A DNA stretch of 64,000 nucleotides from Suillus spraguei (Eukaryota > Basidiomycota > Agaricomycetes > Boletales > Suillaceae), in NCBI GenBank assembly GCA_016800925.1, contig JABCPU010000244.1, positions 38,963 through 102,962 of the forward strand. Direction: 5' to 3'. A program made the translations under genes and the position numbers. Positions 1 through 11,578 of this stretch are shown here, piece after piece (the first letter of the stretch is position 1; the number at the start of each line of letters is the position of its first letter). The notes under the pieces were generated by a model. It had not been told where the DNA came from. It made no database searches and was given only the letters and a program-made list of their open reading frames with translations.

Positions 1-2282
1 GGAGCAGCGTTGCCTCTGTGACAAACGAATTGTGATTGTATCGTAGTATGCTGTTCTTATGACTTGAAACTCTACTCACCCAGACTAGTTCGATCTGTAG
101 GGATATTCTAAATGAAATGGCTCCTCCTGTAATAGCATCAACCTACCTCTCGTCCAAAAGTCAGTGCTGTAGAGACTATGAGGACAAACGGTTCTGGAAT
201 ACTATTTTGCTCACCCCAATCATATATCACCACAGCCGAGGAAGCAACTGTAAAACCCGAGTCAATGTTAAATCGAGACATCAAGCCGTCATTCAGCTCT
301 CTAACCTATAATATAGCTTGAAATGCGATCCGAATCAATGGACGGCCACCGACTCGGGTCATTTGAGACTAGGGTCATGAAGGGTGTGAGCGAGGAACGA
401 ACTTCAAGGTGGATGTATGACCAGGGCGTTTGAGCTAGATATACTACTATCCCTTGCTTTTACTATGACCGAAATCACCAGCATGATTGACGGCAAGGTT
501 GTCACCTGTTGTCACACGAAGTCAAGTAGAAATGGCAAGTCGGACCTTCAATTACTACTATCAAATATGCAAGAGCAGTGACTCAAGCTGAAGTGGAGCA
601 CAGATCCAGGAAGTGTATCACTGGCCCCGGGCCCCGGGAGTGTTCTCTGGCGCGGAAACGTTGCGCTGCAAAAGATCTCAGTGTTGCCAGTGTAGTTACC
701 ACCAGGGTGTCCATTTTGTCGGTTATAACCTGCAGAACTGGCAAAACTGTATACGACATCCAAGGACCAGGCAGGCACAATCACTGCTTTTGCCAAACCG
801 CTTGTCCAAGTCGTGACTAAAGACTTTAGCTTGTTCAGGCCATCCCTCCCTGACTAATAAGTTCCATGATCTTGGCAATTCACGCCAGCGCAAATGATAA
901 GTATGGCCAGAGCAATTTCGGAAGGAAGAAGCACAGGTTCCTGCATCAAAGTGTTGGGATTGTAGTGATGCATTCATGCTACAATGCTAGGCCTGCTAAT
1001 ATATGGTGAATCACCAGTGATGCATCATTACTTGGTGCATCACTTGTGCATCACCCTCGGATCATCGGATGGCATCTTTCCGCATTTTTTAGACTGTGAG
1101 AAATTCGCCACTACACCCAAAACATAGCCATTTTTGGTCATCTCCTGGATCTCAACATTTCCCACTCCTCCCAGCACATTCCTGCCCATCACCATACTAT
1201 ATCCACCTATTTACTGTAGAAAAGTATTAGTGTATGATATGTACACATAATATGTCGCAATAAAACCCCGTTTTTTTTCAATACAAGCTCCAGAGACTTG
1301 TATATATAATACAGGAAAAACATATCAAAAACACATTCGCATTTTTGCTTCTTCAATATAGAGTGCCTCAGAACTTGAGTATTATATTACACCGTTTGTT
1401 TGGCCCTATAAAGGTCCTTGTAGCACCAGATGTATTATGTACCCAAAAAATAACAAATAACTTCGCGGTTTTCACTATATAGACTCGAGCACGAACACAG
1501 TTTTTTCTTTTTTTGGAATTGTCATTATTTACGAAAATTGAAATATACAACATACCAGGAGAACAGGACCGCTCATCTACAATTGATGAATAGGGAAGTG
1601 AAATATCATTTTTACACGAGAAAAACTTTACAAATACCATAATTGATGCATATACAGGGTGGTATTTTTCTTGAAAGTGGGTAAATTATACAGTTGTTAC
1701 ACAGTAGAGTACTAAAAGAACCATTCTTACACTTCTGAGAAGTGGAAGCCTTGGAAGTAGAGCACGGTGGTCTGGCTTTCCATATACTTCAGGTTTTGGT
1801 AAATAGAGGTCATGTAACTTAGTTGCTCTTCGAAATTCAGTCACGTTGGCAGGAGGTCAATGTCACAACATCGTTATGCATAATGTCCCACTTCCACGAA
1901 CACTCTATCTGCCTAGATCATCTCGACATCAATATCGACAGACCAGGGTGAAATGATGAGCAAAAATGCGAGGCGATACGCGTATGAGAGGACTAATAGG
2001 CAGTTATGTCACGTCGCCGCGAAAGCAAGTCATAGAAAATATGCTCTCGGCCTCGAAGCGACTTGGGTCGACCGTTAGGAAGGTTGCAGCAGGAGCAAAA
2101 TGATGCGCTGAACTTCTTGTCAGTTATGTAAGGTGGACACAGCCTGAGGCTCAACGGAGTCGTCGGCGACTCAGCGCTCTGCTTGACACATTGCGATCTG
2201 ATCAGTAAGTCTGTCGTCTGCCGTCAAGTACATATTTTGTCTTCTAACGATGCATGAAAGAGTCTATGCGATGCCGTAGAAC
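1..2282. other. Region without a recognised gene
   Basis: I see no ORF here with a family signature or a convincing exon chain. The stretch at about 560-980 is open in several frames on both strands but has no motif I know. Around 1000-1050 there is a small cluster of TGATGCATCA-like repeats. About 1250-1680 is AT-rich with homopolymer runs. An isolated inverted-repeat end of the element described at 10864-12561 lies near 1784. The 3' part (about 2040-2280) could hold degraded N-terminal sequence of the NACHT relic that follows. Confidence 0.5.
1737..1784 (+). repeat. Orphan terminal-inverted-repeat end
   Basis: The sequence ending GGTCTGGCTTTCCA, followed by TA, matches the right terminal repeat of the element at 10864-12561 over about 45 bp. 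It includes the insert GGAAGTAGAGCAC that distinguishes the right end from the left end. I find no partner end (TGGAAAGCCAGACC) upstream in this window, so this is a truncated or solo end of the same repeat family. Confidence 0.65.
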
Positions 2283-3226
2283 ATAGTGATATTTTTGATT
2301 CCGAAAAATGCCTGGCAACCCCACTCACGATGCATGGAGAACACGCGTGTTGCACTTCTGAAGGAAGTCCTCGACCGACGTGACTAAACGAATGTTTGGC
2401 TTAATGGCCTCGCCGGCGTTGGTAAGATTATTCCACCATCACATATAAGCTCTCATTGGATTTCCCGTGTATTCGAGCCGATATCGCGCAAGCGATCGAG
2501 AAAGACGAGACTCTCTTATCGTCTGAAAATTTTGTGTTGACCAGATGCGAGAGCTGATCACCAATCCACTGCACATTCCAAGATTCCGTAAGGAGACGCC
2601 TTATACCATCATTATCGATGCTCTTGATGAGTACTTTTTTCCTGAAGAGGCGGCAAGACTGGTTATGGTGTTCATGGAGACATTCTCGGGCCCAGACCAG
2701 CCAATGCCATCATCCACCTGATATTTACGAGCTGCCCGAAGGCCCATATACGTGCGGTCATGCCACCTTGAAATTTCCCTCACCATACATGATGTAGACA
2801 TTGTACAAGACGTTTGTTCCTTTCTGGGAGCATCACTTGACAACATGCGGGCATGTCGTTCCGCCGTTTTCGGGTCACACCCAAAGCCTTGCTCGTCAGA
2901 GGCCGAATTCAAGATCTTGGCCTTTAAGGCAGGCGGTCTTTTTGTCTGTGCTGCTATGTCTATTAATTTTTTATCACCCATCGGTCAATACCCCAGCGAG
3001 ACCAGATCTCTTGGCGAGAATTTGTATGTCGGCGCTAACATCAACCAGCTTTATCGACAGATTTGGAGAACTCAGCCTGGCACTGCCGGATGTTAGCGTC
3101 TATCATCCCGTCTTGTTCAGTTGCTCCCTCTCGTTCAGTTGCTCCCTCTTAGAGACCTCCAGGACGCATAGGAACACAGCCGCCGATAAACCATTCCGAT
3201 GGCCAGGAGTTTCGGTAACATGGAAT
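2283..3226 (+). pseudogene. Decayed NACHT-domain NTPase (NLR-like) relic
   Basis: Three blocks of a fungal NACHT/NLR-type P-loop ATPase can be read on this strand but in different frames. The entry block is near 2338-2386 (ENTRVALLKEVLD). The Walker A region is at 2397-2426 (WLNGLAGVGK). The Walker B region is at about 2590-2635 (TIIIDALDEY), preceded by RFRKETPY. A further open stretch, 2752-3096, resembles the helical part that follows the NACHT core. The Walker A frame is lost right after the P-loop lysine, and stops separate the blocks, so no intact protein is made. In such families an N-terminal effector and C-terminal repeats flank NACHT; neither is visible. The outer limits given are approximate. 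Confidence 0.72.
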
Positions 3227-4842
3227 ATGCAACACTGGTGGGGATGATGATATCTACTTTAAGGTTGTTGAATATGCAGATACGGAAAATGAGATGAAAA
3301 GATATGAAATTTTAGTTTGGCGCAGATAGATGGGCGCCGCGCGCAGTATGCAGGCACTGGAGTCGCAGGTGATGCTGTGCCCCTCTGGCAAGCTGTGGCG
3401 ATAGGTCTGATGAGCCGGTTATTATGTGTTTGAAATCGATCAGAAATTTGATGTGAGAACGTCAACGTCAACGCTGAGCACACTGCCATGGATCAGATTC
3501 TTGGCCTCAAGTGACGTACACACAACCACCGCGGTGAAGACAATTACTACTCGAGGAAGTTCAAGTAATGGTACCCAAGGACATTATTTGAGGAGTCAAC
3601 AAAATTTAGTACCCGTGTTACTATGAATAAGAATAGCGCCTATTGAATACACGGAGCGCATAAATAACTGGTCTAGAGCTTTTAGAACATGGCCTGGTCG
3701 ATGAAACAGCGCTGAGCCTGGAGCAACAATCCTTGAAGTAAGCTGAAAGTAAGCAGGTAGTACGATCACTCACCAGATCATCACATAGGTCTATAATTAC
3801 GGGTGCATTGCTCTTCACACCGCAGAAAATGTTATCGCCTTGTGAAGAGACAGCGTGACATTGCGGTGAAATTCTCATGAAGGTTTGACTTCAAATCTTG
3901 ACTTGGAGCTGGCCAATCCTGTACGAAGATCGGATCAAACCGGACCACCAGGTTTCTCCACATCACCATACTGATACAATGTCGGCGCTGCCACAAAGCC
4001 TTTGTCCTCATATTGAAAAATTCCACGGGAGCAAAAGTGTCTGAGAAGGTGCGTGGCTATTTTGACGCGGCATGTGCATGGATGAGGCGGTTTAATGCGA
4101 CATGGATGAAGTTTGACGCGGCCGTGAACGCGGCTTGACGACGTATTAGCATGGCGCAATTTATTCACTGGTGCGGCATAGAGTAATTGTGGAAGTTGAC
4201 ATAGTACGGAGGCCGTGAAGATGCTGGAGAGGACTTGTTGAGTAGTGTTTAACCCAGTCTGAGTGAGAATTAACGTGGTAATACAGAGTCCAGAAGGCTG
4301 CACAAGGTGGTCGAAGCTTGACACAGTCAGACAATACCACTATTTCATACTGCATCTGAAAACCAACATCACGATTAGCCTGAGATCGATATGGCAAGAC
4401 GAACACAAGATGCACGCTACATTCCCCAGTAGTACGAATTTACACTGCAATATGGTGGGAAGTGAGTGCAGCACCGACGTTGATCATTAACGACCGGGAT
4501 TCAAAAGGATTCAAAGTGTTTGAATTTCATTTCGAGCGACGAGAGATCTGTACCCGTGACAGTGTCGCACAGCAAAAACACCAACAAGCAAAACCTCGGG
4601 GCCCGAATTAAGCAAGTAACTAATGATGAAACGATCAAGTTGACATATACGCAATGATCAATGAGCGCTGAGCGCTAACTATGGAGCATTGGAACTGCCA
4701 AATCGTTTCTGTAGAGCACCGCGAACTGCACGCTGTGTCGGATAAATACCCTTCTTTCTTTTTTTCTTCCTTCATTTTAGACGACTTACCACACGACTCC
4801 AGTCACTCCACTACTATTTTCAGTCCTAGAAGCTAACTGACG
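3227..4842. other. Region without a recognised gene
   Basis: I recognise no gene here. Short ORFs on both strands have no domain and no consistent splice chain. Around 4060-4135 there are several TTTGACGCGG/ATGGATGA-like degenerate repeats. The last 100 bases hold an AT-rich GATAAATACC box at 4741 and a long pyrimidine tract (about 4751-4780). These look like the core promoter of the gene starting at 4843. Confidence 0.45.
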
Positions 4843-7800
4843 ATGAACACACCTCCTTTCAGGACTACCTCAGGTATTGCTGAAGCTCATCTCAACTCAT
4901 CTCCCTCATCGTCACCGCATTCCCATACTCGACCCTTATCCCGTGCGAATGGAAACCAAGCATTCACCACTCTCCCTCCAGAGCCTGTTCACAGCGTGCA
5001 TTCCTCCCCAGGAGATAGCATTATCGGTCTATCTCACGATAACGACTATACAAGAAACTCGCATCCTATCCCAATCAGGTCCAATTTCCCCGCAGGCAGT
5101 GGAGGACATGGGAGTACGAATATGAGTGCGCGCACGATTGCTAGCGTACCTCGAGACTCCATTCTTCTGTCACCGGCCGGTACAAAATTTGACACGTCCC
5201 CCACACCATCTGTTATACTTACTTCCCATCCCCATGATGACAGAAAGATCTCATCTGCACCGACATCACCTACAGAGATGGTGTCACCTTCGGCGCCTTT
5301 TCTATCTGCTTCGTTAAATCAACACTCAGATTTGTCCCGTTACCTACTGCAGTGGCGTCACGAATCCCCGGGAAATAAAACACCACCGAATGGTGTGCCA
5401 AGGAGATGGTGGCCACGTTCACGTTCAAGCGAGAGGGGAAGGTCTGTCTCTCCCTTGAGAGGGAGGAGTTTCTCCTTCCTTAGAGGTAGATCCAGAGACC
5501 CAGTAATTTCCGCGTCCAGTCCAGACTCAAGTCTTCCGATATCGAATGATCTTGTGGAACAGGGAACTCCATTTCCTTCTTCATTTTCCAACGATATGTT
5601 TCGTGCTTCTTTGTCCAACAACCTTCTTTCTTTATCCACTGACGACCTTCAAATCCACGATCTCGATGAGAGGAACATCGGCGACAAATATGGAGGGAAC
5701 GAGAATTCTCTTTTGTTATCCTCTCCTGAGGCTCCAGCCACCCTCGTATCACCTACTTCCCCTACTGCCGCACACATATACCCGGAGACCCTCAGGTCGC
5801 TAGGTGTAGGAATCGAAGAAGATGAGCGGAGGCATGACATAGAGAATAGCTATTGGCCCAAGCTATTCGGGTTGTCTCCGAAGTCGTCCCCAAAGTCCCC
5901 TAGTGCTGATGTGGGGACAAGTGCGTCTGCAAGCGAGACTGAGGGTCTTGTTATTTCGATGGAGACTTGGGACGGAAAGTCCCTAGATGTCCCTCCTTCA
6001 GCTGTGTTCCTTGGTTCGTCCTCGCCCACGAAAGGTAAAGCACCTGCACTGCCGAATCAGGCAGTGTCCTCGACATTCCCTCGTATGTCCCTCTATTTCT
6101 TCCGTGAAACTGGTGTCCTCAATTCCACCAGAAAAATCGGTCTTTACTTCTGGGATTGCAAAAGGGAAGGAGAAGGCTCAAGATGCACAACACATGGAGC
6201 ATACCTCTACAACGCAAGCTCAAAGTAAACACCCGGAGTCCTGGTACGATAAGTTTACTCGTCCAAGCGCAAAAGGGCGGAGAAGGAGGCTGATAGTTGG
6301 CTTCGTGCGAGGGAGGTGAGTGCCGTCTATTTTATACTTTATAAATTCCCCGTCGTCCTCCCGTTCTATTTTCTTTCTTTCGTTTAAGATCAAAATCGGC
6401 AGGACGATATACTCACGTGTATCGTTTCAAACAGAACGTCTCCCTAGCGTTGAATGCTGTACTGCCCACTTCTGAGCTCGCACAACTTTCAGAAGCAGGA
6501 GAGGCATTTGCGATGGAAGGCTGTGCTGCTCGTGCCACCGTTGAGAAGGACGATGGTAAAGAGGTGGAAGCATCAGAATCTTTGGGTACCGAGAGCAAGG
6601 TTGGGAATGGCCAGATGGTTTTTTGACGGGTGAGTCCTCCTTGTGTGAGGTTGAGTTTGGTTAATTTCGGATTCTTTTTCAGTGAAATCTGCAGTATCGA
6701 CTGTCTCGCCCATACTTCGAACCTCCCTTATGATTCTTGGTGACGTCGCCAAACTCACACCTATCCCTGGGCTCCATGAAGCTGCAAGGACCTTACTGGC
6801 AGTGTGGGAGCTCGTGGATACAGTTGAGGTGAGTGTTCGATCTCGTCATTATTTTTTGGAGTAGAGTTTGAGATAGAATTTACGTATTTTCAACAGACCA
6901 ACCGCCTGCAATGTCTCCGCCTTACCGAGCGCTGTGCTATGAATATATACTCGGTACGCGCTGAGATCGCAGAAGCTGAGATGGAGTATCAGCAGGTCAA
7001 CATGGAGATGTTGGTGTTGTGGGATTGGCAGAGGAGATGCAAGTCCCCGTCAGGAAGCTGAACGAGTGCATTGTGATGGTAAGTATTGCTGTGCTTTAAT
7101 TTCGTTACGGATTGAGCAACCATTTTGTTTGTCTTATGCTTAAGTGCTAACATTCATTCTCTATAGGTGTACGAGTTCCTTGTAAAGCTCAACCGTCGTC
7201 CATTCATCAAGCGGTTTCTGCGTAGCGACGAGATCCAGCAGGAAATTCAAGCATGTGATAAGGCGCTTGGGGATGCAATGCAGATGTTTGACGTGAGTGT
7301 TTTTTTTACTTTCACTTCCGTCTTTGGTTCAAGCCACTCTAACTTCGACTTGGTATAGATTTCAATCGGAATCAGAATCCTCAAAGAGTGCAAACGCTTC
7401 GCGAGGGCGAGGGAAGGGAGAGGCAACTTGATGCTGGGCACTATGCGCAAGGGTCTACACCTCCACCTATATATGCATCTCCTCCGTCGCAGACCCTACC
7501 CATTTCCTTAGACCGTACCCCAAGGGTTGGGACATCAGCGCTTCCAGAACCGCATGACATTCTCCCAGCAGCATCTGGGCTGAGCGGGAGTCATCCAGAA
7601 CAGAATCCACCATTGTCCCTATCCCAATCCATGCAATCCCAAATTAACAACAGCATCCCACCCTCTGATGTGCCCATTTCTCCTCTCGCTGAGCTTCAAG
7701 ACCTTCACATTGTTGAAAATGCTTCCGACAGAGAACAAGACCGTGCACTATTCCACAGCACACTCCAACGTGTCATCAGTACTCGAAGGGATGATGAGGT

Positions 7801-10657
7801 GTTGCAGGTACTGGGAGTGCGCCTGGAGAGGTGCCCGAGGCACTCAAGGCGCTGAGGAGGGCAAGAGAAGTTAACCAAAGGCAAGGAGGAGATACAATCG
7901 AAGAAGGCCTTAAGAGAGTGTTCCTGGAGACTGGGATTGAGGCATGACGAGGTTGAGTAGTGTTGCCGTGCAGAACGCAAAAGATCGAGATGTGGATGTT
8001 CCCTGGGATTTACCGCCTTGGACTATCACTCGGTACGCCTGCTTTCAATTCTGTTTGGACGAAGTAGACTAAGCTCATATTTTTTTTTTCCAAACAGCTA
8101 TGAAGCTGACCGCCTCACCATGATTGGCAGCGGCTCCTTCTCCACAGTTTACCGTGGCAGCTGGTCTGGGCGGCGTGTCGCCATCAAAGTCCTCTCCCTC
8201 GACATCCCGCACCCCTCTTCAGGAAAGCAGTGGAGATATGGAGGAAATTGAAGCACGATAACGTGTTGAGGATGTGGGGTGCGAGCAGCGCACAAGGTGA
8301 ACGTCCATGGTTCATCGTGAATGAGTATTGTGGCGGCGGGAGTTTGGTGGCGTGGCTGAGAGAGAGAAGAGAGGGTTGGTGAATCAAGTATTGGGGATGC
8401 ATTGAGTCCTCCTGGTGCAATGCTAAGGGAGATGTAGATCTTCTCCGGTGCATGCACCACATTTCGAAGGGGATGGCGTACTTGCATGATCAGAATGTGT
8501 TGCATGAAAACCTCAAGGTAAGCATTGATCGTTATCTGGTCTTCGAGTCTGAGTCTGGTGTGTAGGCTTCGAATGTGTTGGTTGATGATAACGGGCGGTT
8601 CGTCATCTCTGACTTTGGGCAGAACGAAATAAAGCGGGAGGCATCGAAGGGGGGCGAGAAGCTCTTTACGAGTGCGTTGGTCTCATCTCCCTTCAGTCCT
8701 TTTTTTACAGTGAAGTTCCATATAGACGAGACGCTGCGCTGGCAAGCGCCAGAACTACTCGATGGAGCCAAGAGACTGTCAACAGCTACGGATGTGTATG
8801 CGTTCTCCATCTGTTGCATCGAGATTCTTGGCATGGGCGACCCTCCATACGGAGATCATGATGAGTGGCTTGTTGCAATCATTGTCCTGCGTGAGTTCCG
8901 ACCTATACAATATGCACACACTAGTAACACCTCCATAGACCAAAACAAGCGTGCCGAGATTCCCTCGACACGCATAACTTCACTGTTGAACCTCTCATCC
9001 AAGAATGTTGGGTTCGTGACCCTGAGCAACGTCCTACGTTTACGCACATTGCTGCAACGTTCAAGCAACTTCGTAAACATCAAGGAGACGTGGAGGAATC
9101 CCCTATCCCAGTACAGGCCGAGCTACTTCGGAAGGCTTTGTCAGAGCCGCCTCGCCACTCACCAATCATGGATCCTATAGAGCTACCAGAAACGTCTCCG
9201 TCTACACTGCAGGAAGATCAAGCCATGCTGGACAACGACCCAGATGCAAGTGTGGAAGACGAGTTTGGTACTGCGTCCGAGTGTACGGGAATACTTGTCC
9301 CTGACGATGCGGTGTCATCGTCGACGACATCATGTGGATCGCAGCCAAAACCCTTCCGTCCAATTGGACAGCCATACAGCAACCCGTCGCATCACTGGGA
9401 ACCTCCTATGGACCCTCATACGGGCAATGTGGAGATGCCCGAGGGCAGGTATTCAGGGATTGCTATCTATACGCCGTCTCGCAAATTATCTTTGGCAGAG
9501 AGTGATTCGATCAGTAGTGTCTCGTCTCATCTCACGTCAAGTCTGGAGTTGGAGGTTCATCATCATCATCATCATTCGCACCACGTTGCCTCAGGCTACG
9601 AACCGTCTCCGCCCATGGATGAACAACTCGCAGAGAGGAAAAACGAGTTGCGATTCAGATCATTAGCGCAGTCGAACCATGAATTCCATCATTCCCGTAT
9701 GTCCTCTTCCCCTGTGTTGTAACCATTCTTGTTCTGGCAACAATTGAACATTTGGTTTCGTTCACAGTTACCTTACCCCTTTGGTCGCCTTCGCATGTCG
9801 AGCTGGGCGCGGTGGGATATCTCTCCGCGCCAAAAGGGGAGTTCATCACACTCTTCAACGCCATGAAACCCCAGCAAACAGCGGGAAGCAAATTCACGAA
9901 TATTCCTTCGCTGGGCGGGTACCTTGAGGGGCCTGTTCGCACTGGACAAAAGTTTAACTCAATCCGCACGATAACGCAGAGGGGGCTTGAGCTCATTTCC
10001 GGGCTGTTGACCTTCCCGCTGACAGATAGTGATGGGTCATATTCGTGAGCGCACAGCAGGTGTATTTTTGACCGATTTGTTTAAATCACGCACGTTTAGG
10101 GAACGCATTGCGAGGCGTCATTCGTTTCCCCTTCGAGCGGGCCATAAAGCAGCATTCATTTATGCAGAGTCTACGATGTACCGATTCATAGAAGATCTCA
10201 CAGCACCGAAAGAATGGTTCAAGGCTAATGTCAACGCCATTGTCAAGGAGTATGCTCCTCATCATCCCATTCAGAAAGAAGACATTATCGTGGGTGAGCA
10301 TTCCTATCTTGCTATTCGTGATCGAGTTTACACTAACTTTTCCCGACAGTTTTCGGTACTTTGTGCGCACCGGAATATGCGCTCTTTGTGAGCCACTCTC
10401 ATCCGGATGGCCAAGCCCATTTCAACGTCTTTTCGGATCGCGAGAGTGGTCGACCATGGGGCACTTTCACCACAGATACTGAGTACCCTTCCGATGAGGG
10501 CGGCCCCTCATACGAAGAGATACCCCGAAAGGCAGTATTCGCAAGCAAAGTGTCGCCAGCGCGGATGAATGCTAAATCTGATGACAAGGATTGGGACACG
10601 TTGGTGTTAGCAAGGCTCCGCTTCCCCACAGATGCCATGGAGCCTACTTCACAGTAA
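4843..10657 (+). pseudogene. MLKL-like four-helix-bundle/pseudokinase gene, frame-broken
   Basis: Exon 1 (4843-6082) encodes a Ser/Pro-rich region. Introns at 6083-6131 and 6316-6388 join it in frame to SKSAGRYTHVY. An alpha-helical segment follows (about 6683-7440, including KSAVSTVSPIL, ALGDAMQMFD and ISIGIRILKECK), like the bundle before the kinase in Agaricomycete MLKL-type proteins. The kinase spans about 8098-9080. It has a Gly loop IGSGSFSTVYRG, a VAIK lysine, YLHDQNVLHENLK in the catalytic loop, ISDFG, an APE-like WQAPE and DVYAFS. The catalytic Asp of HRD is Asn, so this is a pseudokinase by sequence. Frame breaks are seen near 6620, 7018, 7440, 7815, 7945, 8212 and 8975. Neighbouring genes read cleanly, so sequencing error is a less likely cause. 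The 3' part (9090-10657) stays open across three good introns. Whether the N-terminal Ser-rich exon belongs to the same gene is inferred from splice phase. Confidence 0.68.
9752..10657 (+). CDS. Conserved uncharacterised C-terminal domain exons
   Basis: After an intron at about 9699-9768 the frame continues with PLWSPSHVELGAVGYLS and GEFITLFNAM. Introns at about 10046-10099 and 10294-10348 then join it to RRHSFPLRAGHKAA, APKEWFKANV, GTLCAPEYALFVSHSHPDG and WDTLVLARLRF, ending at TAA 10657. Splice phases agree across all joins. I believe this block recurs in Agaricomycete proteins next to kinases or alone, but I cannot name a Pfam family. It is the only part of the 4843-10657 locus without a frame break, so it might survive as an independent gene. 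An upstream His-rich run (HHHHHHSHH, about 9561-9587) precedes it in the same frame. Confidence 0.6.
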
Positions 10658-10863
10658 TGTTGAAATTTGACTTGGATCGCATATTTGTTTATTGAAGCTG
10701 TCCGGTTTTCGCTAATTAACCGTATCATCTAATCATCATATTTTATCGCTGTATCTCATGGGACTTGTTTATTATATGTCTGGTCTCTCTCACTCGGACA
10801 TCTAATTTATTGCTTCGCGCGTGTATGATTCCCATCAACTGAGCTTCAGGATTGTCCTCTGTA

Positions 10864-10945
10864 TGGAAAGCCAGACCAAGGCTTCCACTTCTCAGAACTT
10901 TCCTAGTAAAGTAAGTGCTTCCATTGACCTCCGAACACCCTGTGC
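10864..10945 (+). repeat. Left terminal inverted repeat
   Basis: This arm reads TGGAAAGCCAGACCAAGG, then CTTTCCTAGTAAAGTAAG, then TTGACCTCCGAACACC. The reverse complement of 12474-12561 shows the same blocks in the same order, apart from a 14-bp insertion and scattered substitutions. Confidence 0.75.
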
Positions 10946-11578
10946 GACCATTCTAATGTATCATGTAGATTTATTCCCGCTACCATAAGGGAGTGAGTTA
11001 TACCACTGGGACCTCATTCAAATCGGTCGTCTTCCTGCGTCTGTTGCTGTTGACCTTGAATCGTATTCTTCTCCCGTCTTCTTCGATTGCTCGTTCGCTC
11101 GGCCATTTGTGCCCAAGTTCGCGTTTCGCTGAAATCCCATGGCCTCGGTGATTCATTGCCGTGCTCTCGCTACCGATGTCGAGTTCGAGGTCGCGTGTGG
11201 TCATGTTTCGGATGAACTGGATTACTGCGTGGCCACCGTTTTGTGGGAAGATGAGACTCCCATCTCCAATCCTCCATGTCTGGCCTTCAAAGTGGTGACA
11301 GTGTCTCATTGTCCTCGTTTTTCAGTATCTGCTAATTTCCTTCTGTGTTTCTAGAAACTCCACGTATACTTAGTGGTATCAAACTTACTGCTAATGATGG
11401 TAAATTAGAATTATCTCAGTCTTCGTCCCTCGTCGGGACAATTTTATTGTCTCGTAGAAGTTCAGACTCGAACTTTATTGTCCGTGTCATCTTTTTCGGG
11501 CCGTGTCAATCAGGGGTCCCATAATTTTTCAACTTAGGAAGTCTCATGAATCGTCAAGTGGAAGAGTCAAAGACTTTA

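Noticed and set aside
3935..4324. 129-codon minus ORF upstream of the kinase locus
   Set aside because: Overlaps another ORF in a second frame, lacks motifs and covers a degenerate repeat.
5358..5840. Minus ORFs opposite the Ser-rich first exon
   Set aside because: Shadows caused by the biased codon use of the Ser/Pro-rich frame.
8640..8700. Extra insertion loop in the pseudokinase activation segment
   Set aside because: The stretch fits a 39-nt intron with GT and AG ends that keeps the frame, so a real protein insertion is not secure.
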